Source: Methanobacteriota archaeon (GTDB lineage Archaea > Thermoplasmatota > Poseidoniia > Poseidoniales > Poseidoniaceae). Taken from it: a stretch of 14,464 nucleotides of DNA. Within the stretch, counting starts at the first letter, position 1; every line of letters starts with the position of its first letter. Position numbers and translations under genes: made by a program. Where the stretch lies: the NCBI GenBank assembly GCA_018623995.1, contig JAAZUV010000020.1, positions 1 to 14,464 of the forward strand, written 5' to 3'. The notes under the pieces are model-generated. The model was not told the DNA's origin. It did not search any database and worked only from the letters and a program-made list of their open reading frames with translations. This document shows, piece by piece, positions 1 through 7,400 of the stretch.

Positions 1-182
1 AGGCCAAGCAGGATAGCGTCCTCATCACGAACCGTTTCAATAATCTGCTCAGGTGTTCGGCGTAATCCTGTGTAAATGACTTCGTGACCAGCATCTCGAA
101 GGGCACGTGCTACGACCTTTGCACCGCGGTCGTGTCCATCGAGCCCGGGCTTTGCGATGACAATACGAAGTGGTTGGTCCAT
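1..182 (-). CDS. Methylmalonyl-CoA mutase, C-terminal B12-binding subunit (partial)
   Basis: The reverse strand reads from an ATG at 182 and runs off the left edge after 60 codons, so only the N-terminus is seen. The protein begins MDQPLRIVIAKPGLDGHDRG, continues through GAKVVARALRDAGHEVIYTG and then LRRTPEQIIETVRDEDAILL. It holds the cobalamin-binding signature DxHxxG (D15, H17, G20), whose His is the lower cobalt ligand, at the start of a Rossmann-like B12 domain. Absence of a long TIM-barrel part before this motif shows it is the stand-alone small subunit of a split archaeal-type mutase, which isomerises (R)-methylmalonyl-CoA to succinyl-CoA. It could also serve a related acyl-CoA mutase, since the small subunits are very alike. 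The propionyl-CoA carboxylase operon a short distance away fits the same pathway. A TATA-like box lies 26 nt before the ATG. Confidence 0.9.
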   Translation of the reverse strand, partial: MDQPLRIVIAKPGLDGHDRGAKVVARALRDAGHEVIYTGLRRTPEQIIETVRDEDAILLG

Positions 183-202
183 GATGCATCCATTGGACTG
201 AT

Positions 203-213
203 GGTTATGAAAG
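203..213 (-). promoter_or_regulatory. TATA-like box of the mutase subunit gene
   Basis: On the minus strand this reads CTTTCATAACC and is centred 26 nt before the ATG at 182. There is no Shine-Dalgarno-like sequence between it and the start. Spacing and absence of a leader suggest a leaderless archaeal transcript. It is a weak match to the TATA consensus, so the call rests mainly on position and on the same spacing at other genes here. Confidence 0.4.
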
Positions 214-251
214 AGTCGTTCGAATCCATGATAGCACAAAGATTCGGGGAT

Positions 252-260
252 GATATCAAA
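252..260 (+). promoter_or_regulatory. TATA-like box of the acyltransferase gene
   Basis: The stretch GATATCAAA is centred about 27 nt before the ATG at 284. The same spacing is found before other genes in this window, which favours 284 over the in-frame ATG at 260 as the start, because the latter would lie on the box itself. Confidence 0.4.
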
Positions 261-283
261 TGTCAGTCCTGTCATCCACCGTC

Positions 284-1894
284 ATGCCTTGGGAGGCGGA
301 CCCCCCTCATCTCCAACCCAGCAAAGGCTATCTCAGGGTTCGAAGAGTCAATCGCGCCATCATGGAAACATGGTTTCGTGAGATCTCAACCGTTGATGTT
401 GATACCCTTCCAGAGGAGGGTGGAATCATCTACACGGCATGGCATCCGGGGGGCCTCATCGATCCGATGCTCATGATGGCTGCCCTCCCAGGTGGATTGA
501 CGTTTGCAGCAAAATCGACGCTGTTCAAGATTCCAGTCCTCTCTCGAATTATGAAGTGGATTGATGTCCAACCTGTCGAGCGTGAACAAGATGGCGTCGC
601 CAGCCCGGAAGAACGAAAAAAGGCCAATTCAAAACTCATCGATACGTTGGCTGAACTCGTTGCAAACGGTGAACGAATCGCCATCTTTCCAGAGGGATTG
701 AGCCACACAGAATCCTATGCAGTTGAATTGAAAACCGGAGCAGCACGAATTCTTCTTGAGGCACATCGCAGAGCGGTTGCAGCCGGTAAACCGACGCCAA
801 ACATCGTCCCAATAGGATTGCATTACAGCGATCAACATTCATTTCGAGAACGTGTGAGTTTGCAAATCAATCGACCTCTTGAAGCACCTCCCTTGCCCCA
901 AGCAGAGGGTGCACCACGACCGTCTGAAGATGAGCTCGCTCAACACGGAGAACAAGCACACGACCGCGCATGGTGCAGCGAGGTAACGTCCCTTCTACAA
1001 ACAGAAATCAATCGAACCAGCCATGCTCAAGAATCATGGGAGGACCGTGAATTGGTGTGGCGTGCACGTCGAATGATTCACACCATTCGAAGCGGTGAAA
1101 ACGTTTCCAAAATCAGTTACGATGAGGCTGTCCTCGGTTCTCGACGTGTTCGTGCAGCGTGGCAATATTACTCAGTCAACGACCCAGAACGTACAGTGGA
1201 AATAGAGACGAAATTCAAAGAACATCACAAAGAGATGGAACGCATTCAATTGCGTTCATGGGAATTGCAAGATCGAAGAAAGAAGATTTCGAAGAAAGCC
1301 TTTGTCAAGAATTTGGCATTGTGGCTCTGGTCTGCATCATGGATGCTTGGTTTTGTCACGTGGTCTGCCATGATTGCAACGGGCGTCCCCTATCTTTTTG
1401 TTCGATTCTTTGTTTCAATGAAGGCGAGTAAACAAGAAAACAAAGCAGGCGTCGGTTCGATGAAACTCCTCTATTCCATCGGCTTGTATCCGATATGGTG
1501 GTTGTTTTGTGCCATCACACTCGGATGGTTCATTGCCTCTGCATCATCACCACTCCAAGAGGTCAATTTGCCGGGATTCATCCTACCGGTTCTCGCAGCA
1601 ATTCCATGGATGCTCGTATCTGTCATCCTGCTGTTTTGGTGGCCGGTATCAGCCCGATTGCATCTTAAACTGTATCAACGTCTTAGCAAATCGTGGAAGA
1701 ACCTGCGATTGTGGTTCAAACTCCGTAGTGGTCAAATCGAGTGGGAGTCACTGATTCAGGCGCATCAAGCCCTCGCCATGGAAATGGCCTCGATCGGAAA
1801 TGGTTTGATTCTGCCAGGCGATCCTGATTGGCAGGAACCGCCTGCAGGAAAAGACGATTGGGAAATGGTCCAATTCAGGGCCTCTGAAGGTTGA
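284..1894 (+). CDS. PlsC-family glycerolipid acyltransferase with C-terminal membrane domain
   Basis: Probable 1-acyl-glycerol-3-phosphate or glycerol-3-phosphate acyltransferase, moving an acyl chain onto the glycerol backbone at the cytoplasmic membrane. In the 536-residue product the catalytic motif is WHPGGLIDP (H54, D60). It has five residues between His and Asp instead of the usual four, as in the yeast Gpt2/Sct1-like branch of the family. The FPEG motif follows at 135-138, then VELKTGAAR (147-155) and IVPIGL (174-179). After the roughly 230-residue enzyme domain comes a charged helical region (about 250-340), then hydrophobic segments near 343-376, 395-420 and 431-453, and a Trp-rich tail, so the protein is about twice the length of a plain PlsC. 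An in-frame ATG at 260 is an alternative start; 284 is preferred because of the TATA-like box 27 nt before it. Exact substrate cannot be told from sequence. Confidence 0.85.
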   Translation: MPWEADPPHLQPSKGYLRVRRVNRAIMETWFREISTVDVDTLPEEGGIIYTAWHPGGLIDPMLMMAALPGGLTFAAKSTLFKIPVLSRIMKWIDVQPVEREQDGVASPEERKKANSKLIDTLAELVANGERIAIFPEGLSHTESYAVELKTGAARILLEAHRRAVAAGKPTPNIVPIGLHYSDQHSFRERVSLQINRPLEAPPLPQAEGAPRPSEDELAQHGEQAHDRAWCSEVTSLLQTEINRTSHAQESWEDRELVWRARRMIHTIRSGENVSKISYDEAVLGSRRVRAAWQYYSVNDPERTVEIETKFKEHHKEMERIQLRSWELQDRRKKISKKAFVKNLALWLWSASWMLGFVTWSAMIATGVPYLFVRFFVSMKASKQENKAGVGSMKLLYSIGLYPIWWLFCAITLGWFIASASSPLQEVNLPGFILPVLAAIPWMLVSVILLFWWPVSARLHLKLYQRLSKSWKNLRLWFKLRSGQIEWESLIQAHQALAMEMASIGNGLILPGDPDWQEPPAGKDDWEMVQFRASEG

Positions 1895-1904
1895 TGCTTA
1901 GCGG

Positions 1905-1910
1905 TTTTTT
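1905..1910 (+). terminator. T-tract, possible archaeal terminator
   Basis: Six T residues lie 11 nt after the acyltransferase stop codon and before the pccB start. Short T-tracts without a hairpin act as terminators in archaea. The tract is short, and it could equally be part of the pccB promoter, which shows no clearer TATA box. Confidence 0.25.
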
Positions 1911-1933
1911 GAAGGGCAACGAATAAGGGCGTT

Positions 1934-3514
1934 ATGCCCAACCCAGTGTCGGTGAGAAGTCTGTCATCCACGGAACAACGTCTCAATGACCTGCGTGCTC
2001 GAAAGGCTCGAAGCGAAGCTGGTGGTGGCCAGGCTCGCATCGATGCTCAACACAATCGAGGAAAGATGACGGCAAGAGAACGTCTCGACATGTTGCTCGA
2101 TGAAGGTACATTCCAGGAAATTGATGCGCTCGTTGAACATCGATGCAGAGATTTCGACATGGACAAGAACGTCATTCCTGGCGATGGAGTAGTTACTGGC
2201 CATGGCAAAATCAACGGTCGTGAAGTCTTCGCTTTCGCACAAGATTTCACCGTCTATGGTGGTTCCTTGGGAGAGATGCATGGACTCAAGATTTGCAAGG
2301 TTCTCGACATGGCTCTCAAAACAGGCCGTCCTGTGATTGGCCTCAACGACTCTGGTGGTGCACGGATCCAGGAAGGTGTTGCATCGCTCGGCTCCTATGC
2401 TGAAATTTTCTTCCGAAATGTACGTGCATCGGGTGTTGTACCACAAATCAGCGTCATCATGGGGCCATGTGCAGGCGGTGCGGTGTACAGTCCTGCGATC
2501 ACTGACTTTGTCATCATGGTCGACAAAACAGCACACATGTTCATCACCGGTCCAGAAGTCATCAAAACCGTTACCAACGAGGTTGTTTCCTTCGAGGATC
2601 TTGGTGGAGCAATGACGCACGCCTCGAAATCGGGTGTTTCACACTTCACTGCAGACAGCGATGATGCAGCCATCCAACTCGCTCGAGATCTCTGTGACAT
2701 GTTCCCCTCGAACAACATGGATCGAGCGCCAGTACGAAAGACATCAGATAGTCCAGACCGATCATGTGATGCCTTGACCGACTTGATTCCAGAAGACACG
2801 AACAAACCGTACGATGTTACAGACGTCGTTCGAGAAGTCCTCGATGATGGAGGCTTTTTGGAAGTTCAAGCGGATTATGCCATGAACATCGTTTGCGGAT
2901 TTGGCCATCTTGCTGGGCACACCGTCGGCGTCGTTGCCAATCAACCGAAAGTCTTGGCAGGATGCCTCGATATTGATGCAAGCGACAAAGCTGCTCGCTT
3001 CGTTCGCTTTTGTGATGCCTTCAACATTCCAATCCTCACCTTTGAGGACGTTCCCGGATTCTTGCCAGGGACCAACCAAGAGTGGGGTGGTATCATTCGA
3101 CACGGTGCAAAGTTGCTCTATGCCTATGCAGAGGCGACCGTTCCAAAACTGACAGTGATCCTTCGAAAAGCCTACGGTGGTGCGTACGATGTTATGTCTT
3201 CGAAACACATCCGAGGCGATTACAACGTGGCTTGGCCAAGTGCTGAACTTGCCGTCATGGGTGCAGATGGAGCAGTTGAGATCATTCATCGCCGACGCAT
3301 CAAGAATGCTCGAAACCAAGAGCAAGAACGTGAGCGTTTGGTCCAAGATTTCACCGATACCTTTGCCAATCCATACAAAGCAGCAGCCATGGGTTACATC
3401 GATGATGTAATCGAGCCAAGTGAGACCCGTTCTCGTCTTTCACGAGCCTTGCTCATGTTGCTTGAAAAAGAAGAGATTCGTCCTGCTAAGAAGCACGGAA
3501 ACATCCCATTGTGA
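1934..3514 (+). CDS. pccB: Propionyl-CoA carboxylase, carboxyltransferase (beta) subunit
   Basis: Transfers the carboxyl group from carboxybiotin to propionyl-CoA, giving (S)-methylmalonyl-CoA; cytosolic. The 526 residues match the usual family length and show both crotonase-like halves. The N-terminal half has HNRGKMTARERLDMLLDEGT (40-59), NDSGGARIQEGV (138-149) and the oxyanion loop GPCAGGAVYSPA (177-188). The C-terminal half has EDVPGFLPGTNQEWGGIIRH and RKAYGGAYDVM. Asp419 in YGGAYDVM is the residue known to favour propionyl-CoA over acetyl-CoA in actinobacterial PccB. Related decarboxylase alpha subunits (MmdA) are hard to separate by sequence, but those systems need a membrane beta subunit that is not seen here. 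The gene heads an operon with a small protein and a biotin carrier; no biotin carboxylase is present in the window, so the alpha partner must be encoded elsewhere. Confidence 0.93.
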   Translation: MPNPVSVRSLSSTEQRLNDLRARKARSEAGGGQARIDAQHNRGKMTARERLDMLLDEGTFQEIDALVEHRCRDFDMDKNVIPGDGVVTGHGKINGREVFAFAQDFTVYGGSLGEMHGLKICKVLDMALKTGRPVIGLNDSGGARIQEGVASLGSYAEIFFRNVRASGVVPQISVIMGPCAGGAVYSPAITDFVIMVDKTAHMFITGPEVIKTVTNEVVSFEDLGGAMTHASKSGVSHFTADSDDAAIQLARDLCDMFPSNNMDRAPVRKTSDSPDRSCDALTDLIPEDTNKPYDVTDVVREVLDDGGFLEVQADYAMNIVCGFGHLAGHTVGVVANQPKVLAGCLDIDASDKAARFVRFCDAFNIPILTFEDVPGFLPGTNQEWGGIIRHGAKLLYAYAEATVPKLTVILRKAYGGAYDVMSSKHIRGDYNVAWPSAELAVMGADGAVEIIHRRRIKNARNQEQERERLVQDFTDTFANPYKAAAMGYIDDVIEPSETRSRLSRALLMLLEKEEIRPAKKHGNIPL

Positions 3515-3517
3515 GGC

Positions 3518-3709
3518 ATGACCATGGCCGACGAAGCAACACGACGAATGGCTGCTCTTGCAGCAGTTCTCAGCCTTGTTGAAACCGGCGATGATGCATC
3601 GCAGCGAGGACGTCAACGTGGTGAAGCGTGGTCACAAGACCATCGAAGAATGAACATGGGCCGTTCCTCGCTCATGCATTATCGAAGCAACAGAAGCCCT
3701 TGGAGATGA
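3518..3709 (+). CDS. Small protein, possible epsilon/OadG-like carboxylase assembly subunit
   Basis: A 63-residue cytosolic-looking protein lies between pccB (3-nt gap) and the biotin carrier (4-nt gap). It has no membrane segment. An Ala-rich helix, ATRRMAALAAVLSLVE, is followed by a polar linker and a basic, aromatic tail, MGRSSLMHYRSNRSPWR. This helix-linker-Trp-ended tail layout resembles the acyl-CoA carboxylase epsilon subunit of actinobacteria and the C-terminal tail of OadG/MmdD, which bind the carboxyltransferase. Haloarchaea also have a small extra subunit in their propionyl-CoA carboxylase. The assignment is inferred from position and general layout, not from a strong motif. An ATG two codons later (3524) is an alternative start and sits at better spacing from GAGG at 3513-3516. 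Confidence 0.6.
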   Translation: MTMADEATRRMAALAAVLSLVETGDDASQRGRQRGEAWSQDHRRMNMGRSSLMHYRSNRSPWR

Positions 3710-3713
3710 TACG

Positions 3714-4124
3714 ATGACAGAAAAGCGTACAGTCAAGATCAACGGTGAAGAACTCGAAGTTGAGATTACCATCAACGATGACGGAAGTTACGATGCAACG
3801 GTCGAAGGCCAAACCTTCACCGTTGAAATTCCAAACGCACAAGCAGCACCACGTGCTCGCCGAGGCGGCGGTTCAAAGAAGAAGAAATCAGGAACGGTTT
3901 CAGCGAACATTCCTGGCAAGGTCGTAACGGTCGAAGTCAAAGAAGGTGATGTTGTCAAAGAAGGCCAAGTTATTCTCATTCTCGAAGCGATGAAAATGCA
4001 AAACGAGATACAAGCACCGGTTGATGGAACGGTCATCAATGTTGCCTGTGAAGAAGGACAAGCGATCGAAGCCAATGTTCCACTCGTTGTCATCGAACCA
4101 GAACCAACCGAAGATGAGGATTAA
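3714..4124 (+). CDS. Biotin carboxyl carrier protein of propionyl-CoA carboxylase
   Basis: Carries biotin between a biotin carboxylase and the carboxyltransferase encoded upstream. The 136-residue protein begins with a short acidic beta-rich region (1-40), has a linker rich in Ala, Arg, Gly and Lys (about 42-60), and ends in a biotinyl domain (about 61-127). The biotin attachment motif is EAMKM with Lys94, preceded by the EGDVVKEGQVILILEAMKMQ strand pattern and followed by the typical NEIQAPVDGTV. An acidic tail closes it. It is a free-standing carrier, as in split archaeal acyl-CoA carboxylases, rather than being fused to a carboxylase. GGAGATGAT at 3702-3710 overlaps the previous stop codon and is a good Shine-Dalgarno match, indicating translation within the operon. 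Confidence 0.93.
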   Translation: MTEKRTVKINGEELEVEITINDDGSYDATVEGQTFTVEIPNAQAAPRARRGGGSKKKKSGTVSANIPGKVVTVEVKEGDVVKEGQVILILEAMKMQNEIQAPVDGTVINVACEEGQAIEANVPLVVIEPEPTEDED

Positions 4125-4163
4125 GAAGCAACACTTCAAGATGTATGAAGGCGAGGTATGTGT

Positions 4164-4403
4164 ATGAGCGACGGACCGGCGTGTGATTATCCTGGGTGTG
4201 GAGAAGTCGGCGTTATCATCTCACGACTTTCTCCTGAGGGATACCTCGTCGCTACGGGCAAGAAAGCATACTCATTCCGAGAAGCTTACCGCCGTTTCCA
4301 CTATTGCAACAATCACCATGACGAACTGATGAACGGCGTATGGTCACGAGTCCGAAAACCGGACGACAAAAGCGATGGCCACGTTGCACCTACTGCGATT
4401 TGA
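4164..4403 (+). CDS. Small Cys/His protein, probable zinc-binding, function unknown
   Basis: A 79-residue soluble protein, not recognised as a named family. Near the N-terminus it has CDYPGC (C7, C12) and, after a spacer of about 35 residues, YCNNHHDEL (C48, H51, H52). A Cys-x4-Cys pair plus a Cys-x2-His-His group is a plausible single zinc site of treble-clef style; the metal is inferred. The remainder is basic and aromatic (FREAYRRFHY). It is 39 nt downstream of the biotin carrier gene and may be co-transcribed with it, though nothing ties it to the carboxylase. The start at 4164 is chosen because GAGGT at 4153-4157 lies 6 nt before it; an ATG at 4158 is in frame. Confidence 0.7.
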   Translation: MSDGPACDYPGCGEVGVIISRLSPEGYLVATGKKAYSFREAYRRFHYCNNHHDELMNGVWSRVRKPDDKSDGHVAPTAI

Positions 4404-4410
4404 GGGTGAC

Positions 4411-4419
4411 ATACATAAA
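4411..4419 (+). promoter_or_regulatory. TATA-like box of the surface protein gene
   Basis: ATACATAAA is centred 26 nt before the ATG at 4441, just after the preceding stop codon. No Shine-Dalgarno-like sequence lies between. This supports 4441 as the start and a leaderless transcript. Confidence 0.55.
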
Positions 4420-4440
4420 CAACTGTGCCTAGTTTCGTTT

Positions 4441-7400
4441 ATGTCGGAACGACAAAACGCCCTATCGCAGAAAATTTTGGTCATCATCAGCACCTTCATG
4501 ATGTGCACAATCTCATTTTCTCTTTCAGCTCCAACCCTACTGACAAATGAGGACACCGTAAAAGCGGGGCCACCCACTGCAGGTACAACAAACCTGACGG
4601 TGTTGAACACGACTTACCTCAACGGTACACAGTCCTATGACGACCTCTACATCGGCTGCGGTATCGTTTCGTGCGGCTCGATTGTCGCAACTGGAGACCT
4701 CATTCTCAGCGTTAACACACTGACGGTCATGAACGGTGCATCCATCGTCGCCTACGACCAACCAACCAGCACGCAAGGCGTTGGTGGCTCTGTCCAAATG
4801 TCAGCAAGCTACATTGGCAATGGAGGTGGCGGAGCAGGTCACACATCCAGTGGCGGCAATGGCGGAAGTTCAAGTTCAAGTGGAACCACAAGTAACGGTG
4901 GTTCGAGCTTTGGGGCAGGAAACGAAACCGGTTCCGAGGGCGGTACTGTCTCTGATTCAACTGGAACCCTAGTCTCTGCAGGTGGAATTGGTGGAGGACG
5001 TATTGTCATCTACGCAGATGTGATTGAAATTTACGGAACAGTCGATGCCTCTGGGCAAGATGGAGAACAAGGCTACACCTACCAAAATGGGTCAGGTAAC
5101 GGCGGCTCGGGCGCTGGTGCAGGTTCTGGAGGGAGCATCATCATGCGAGCCAATGAACTTACTGTCGGCGGATCAAGCGGTGGTTCAATTCTCGCCGAAG
5201 GCGGTAATGGAGGAGACGGAGCAGATGGATTCTGCGCACCAGGCTCAGCATGCATCGGCCTCTATCATGGCGGCCAAGGCGGTGGCGGTGGCTCTGGAGG
5301 AGCGATAGACATCCGTGCCAACAGTGCAGCGAACCTGCTGATTTCATCCACATCCACCATCTCTTCAAGCGGCGGAATCGGCGGCTCAGGCGGTGCTCCA
5401 TACGGAACTGGATCATCAGGAAGCGCAGGTTCCTCTGGTGGTAGTGGAACTGCGAACAGCGGTACATGGACCGGGTGGAGTTCGTCAAACCCACCAACAA
5501 CCAGTCTTCCAAACCCATGCATTGGTGCTGGAACCAACGCAGCAGGCAACATTGTAGCGGATGCACTTGAAGTCAACGATGCGCAATCAACCGCATCACC
5601 TGCAAGTGTCCTACCTATTTCCTGTACCGACCTTTCGCTTCATTCCTCAACCGATGTTGATTTCTTTGAAGTCCAGTTGGTAACAGGTGTTACGTACTAC
5701 GTGAATGTGACCTTTTCGCACGCCATTCAAGATGTGGATGTCGGATGGGATGATGTCAACGGTAGTTTCCTAGCAGCTGGAACATCCGTCTCAGACAACG
5801 AATTATTGACCTTCACGGCAACACAAAATGTCACATCCTACGTCGAGGTTTTTCCATACATCGGCTTTGGAGGAACCACAAACCCGATTACATACAACAT
5901 TACGATTGAAACCGACAACCCCGGCGGCGGTCAAAGCCTCGAATTGGCATACGTGAACATTGTCAACAGTACGAATGCAACCGTGTCCTTTGCTGGATTG
6001 CAATCGAACACGACCTACAACTACACGACGGTTCTCACCCAATCGATGATTGGAAACACATCCGTTTCCTACACCCTCGGAAATGGAACATTCAACTCAT
6101 CGAACTCATCGACCTACTCGTTCGGGGTTAACTACACCCTTGAGAACAACCAATCAACCCTTGAGGTGCTTACACTTCTCTACGATGCAAACGGCAACCT
6201 CATTGCGACTGGATTCGATGAACTCGACATCGATATGTTGGCAATTGAAGCAACATCTTCGACAACGGGAGAAATCAATCTCACGAATCTTAGCATTGGA
6301 ACCGATTACGATCTTCAGTGGATGGTGTTTGATGATTCGCTCTTCTATGCAGCATACCTCGCCAACAACAACAGCGTCTATGCTGGCCTCAACGCTTCAG
6401 TGATCGATGAGGACGTTTACACCTTTACCGCTCAATCGGAAACTCGAGATTACAACATCACATGGGCAGGTCCAACAACCTCGAACTTCCATGGATTTGT
6501 TGCCGTTCTCAGTGTCAATGGAACGGTCATCAATCTCGAAAACAACGAGAACTTCAGTGCGTTTGGTGACGACTTCTTCATCCCACAGCTTCCGTCAATC
6601 GTCATCAGCAGTGTTTCCTCAAGCGTCAATTCAACGACCAATGATGTGACTACACGAGGTCTCGACCTCGTTGTCGGTGACACCTACAAATATCGAATCA
6701 AGATTCTTGACTCAGGAAACGCAACTGTTGCACAATCACCACTGACCACCGTTACAGCTACCTATCAGGGCATGAGTTTCGGCACCTGGAATTACACAAC
6801 ACCGACCGCCTCAGGAACCTATTGTGCTCTTGCAGAGTTGTACGAGGCAGATGGAACACAACGCATTGGCGATTTGTCCTGTTTCACACTGACCTTCGAT
6901 TCCGACTTTGACGGTGTTGCCAACGAACTTGATCAGTGCCCATCCAGCCCTGCTGGCTCTTTGGTCGACCAATACGGATGCGCTCCAAGTCAGCGAGATA
7001 CCGATGGAGACGGTGTGAACGATGATGTTGATCAATTCGTCAACGATTCCTCGCAATGGACCGACCAAGATGGTGATGGATACGGTGACAACCCAACAGG
7101 AAACAACTCCGATGCATTCCCATCGGATTCCACGCAATGGTCCGATCAAGATGGTGATGGATACGGTGACAATCCAAACGGAACCTATCCAGATGCCTTC
7201 CCTACCGATTCCACCCAATGGAACGACATGGATGGTGACGGCTACGGCGACAACCCAACAGGAAACAATGCAGACCTTTGGACCAACGACAGTTCCCAGT
7301 GGTTTGACTCCGATGGGGATGGTTACGGCGATAACCCAGCCGGAACCAATGGTGATGCATTCCCGAATGATGCAACACAGTGGTCCGACCAAGACGGTGA

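Noticed and set aside
1964..2620. 218-codon open frame antisense to pccB and other long antisense frames
   Set aside because: They are shadows of strongly conserved genes on the other strand, with no family motifs of their own.
4375..4440. N-terminal extension of the surface protein by 22 codons
   Set aside because: It would overlap the preceding gene, place residues before the signal peptide and ignore the TATA-like box at -26 from 4441.
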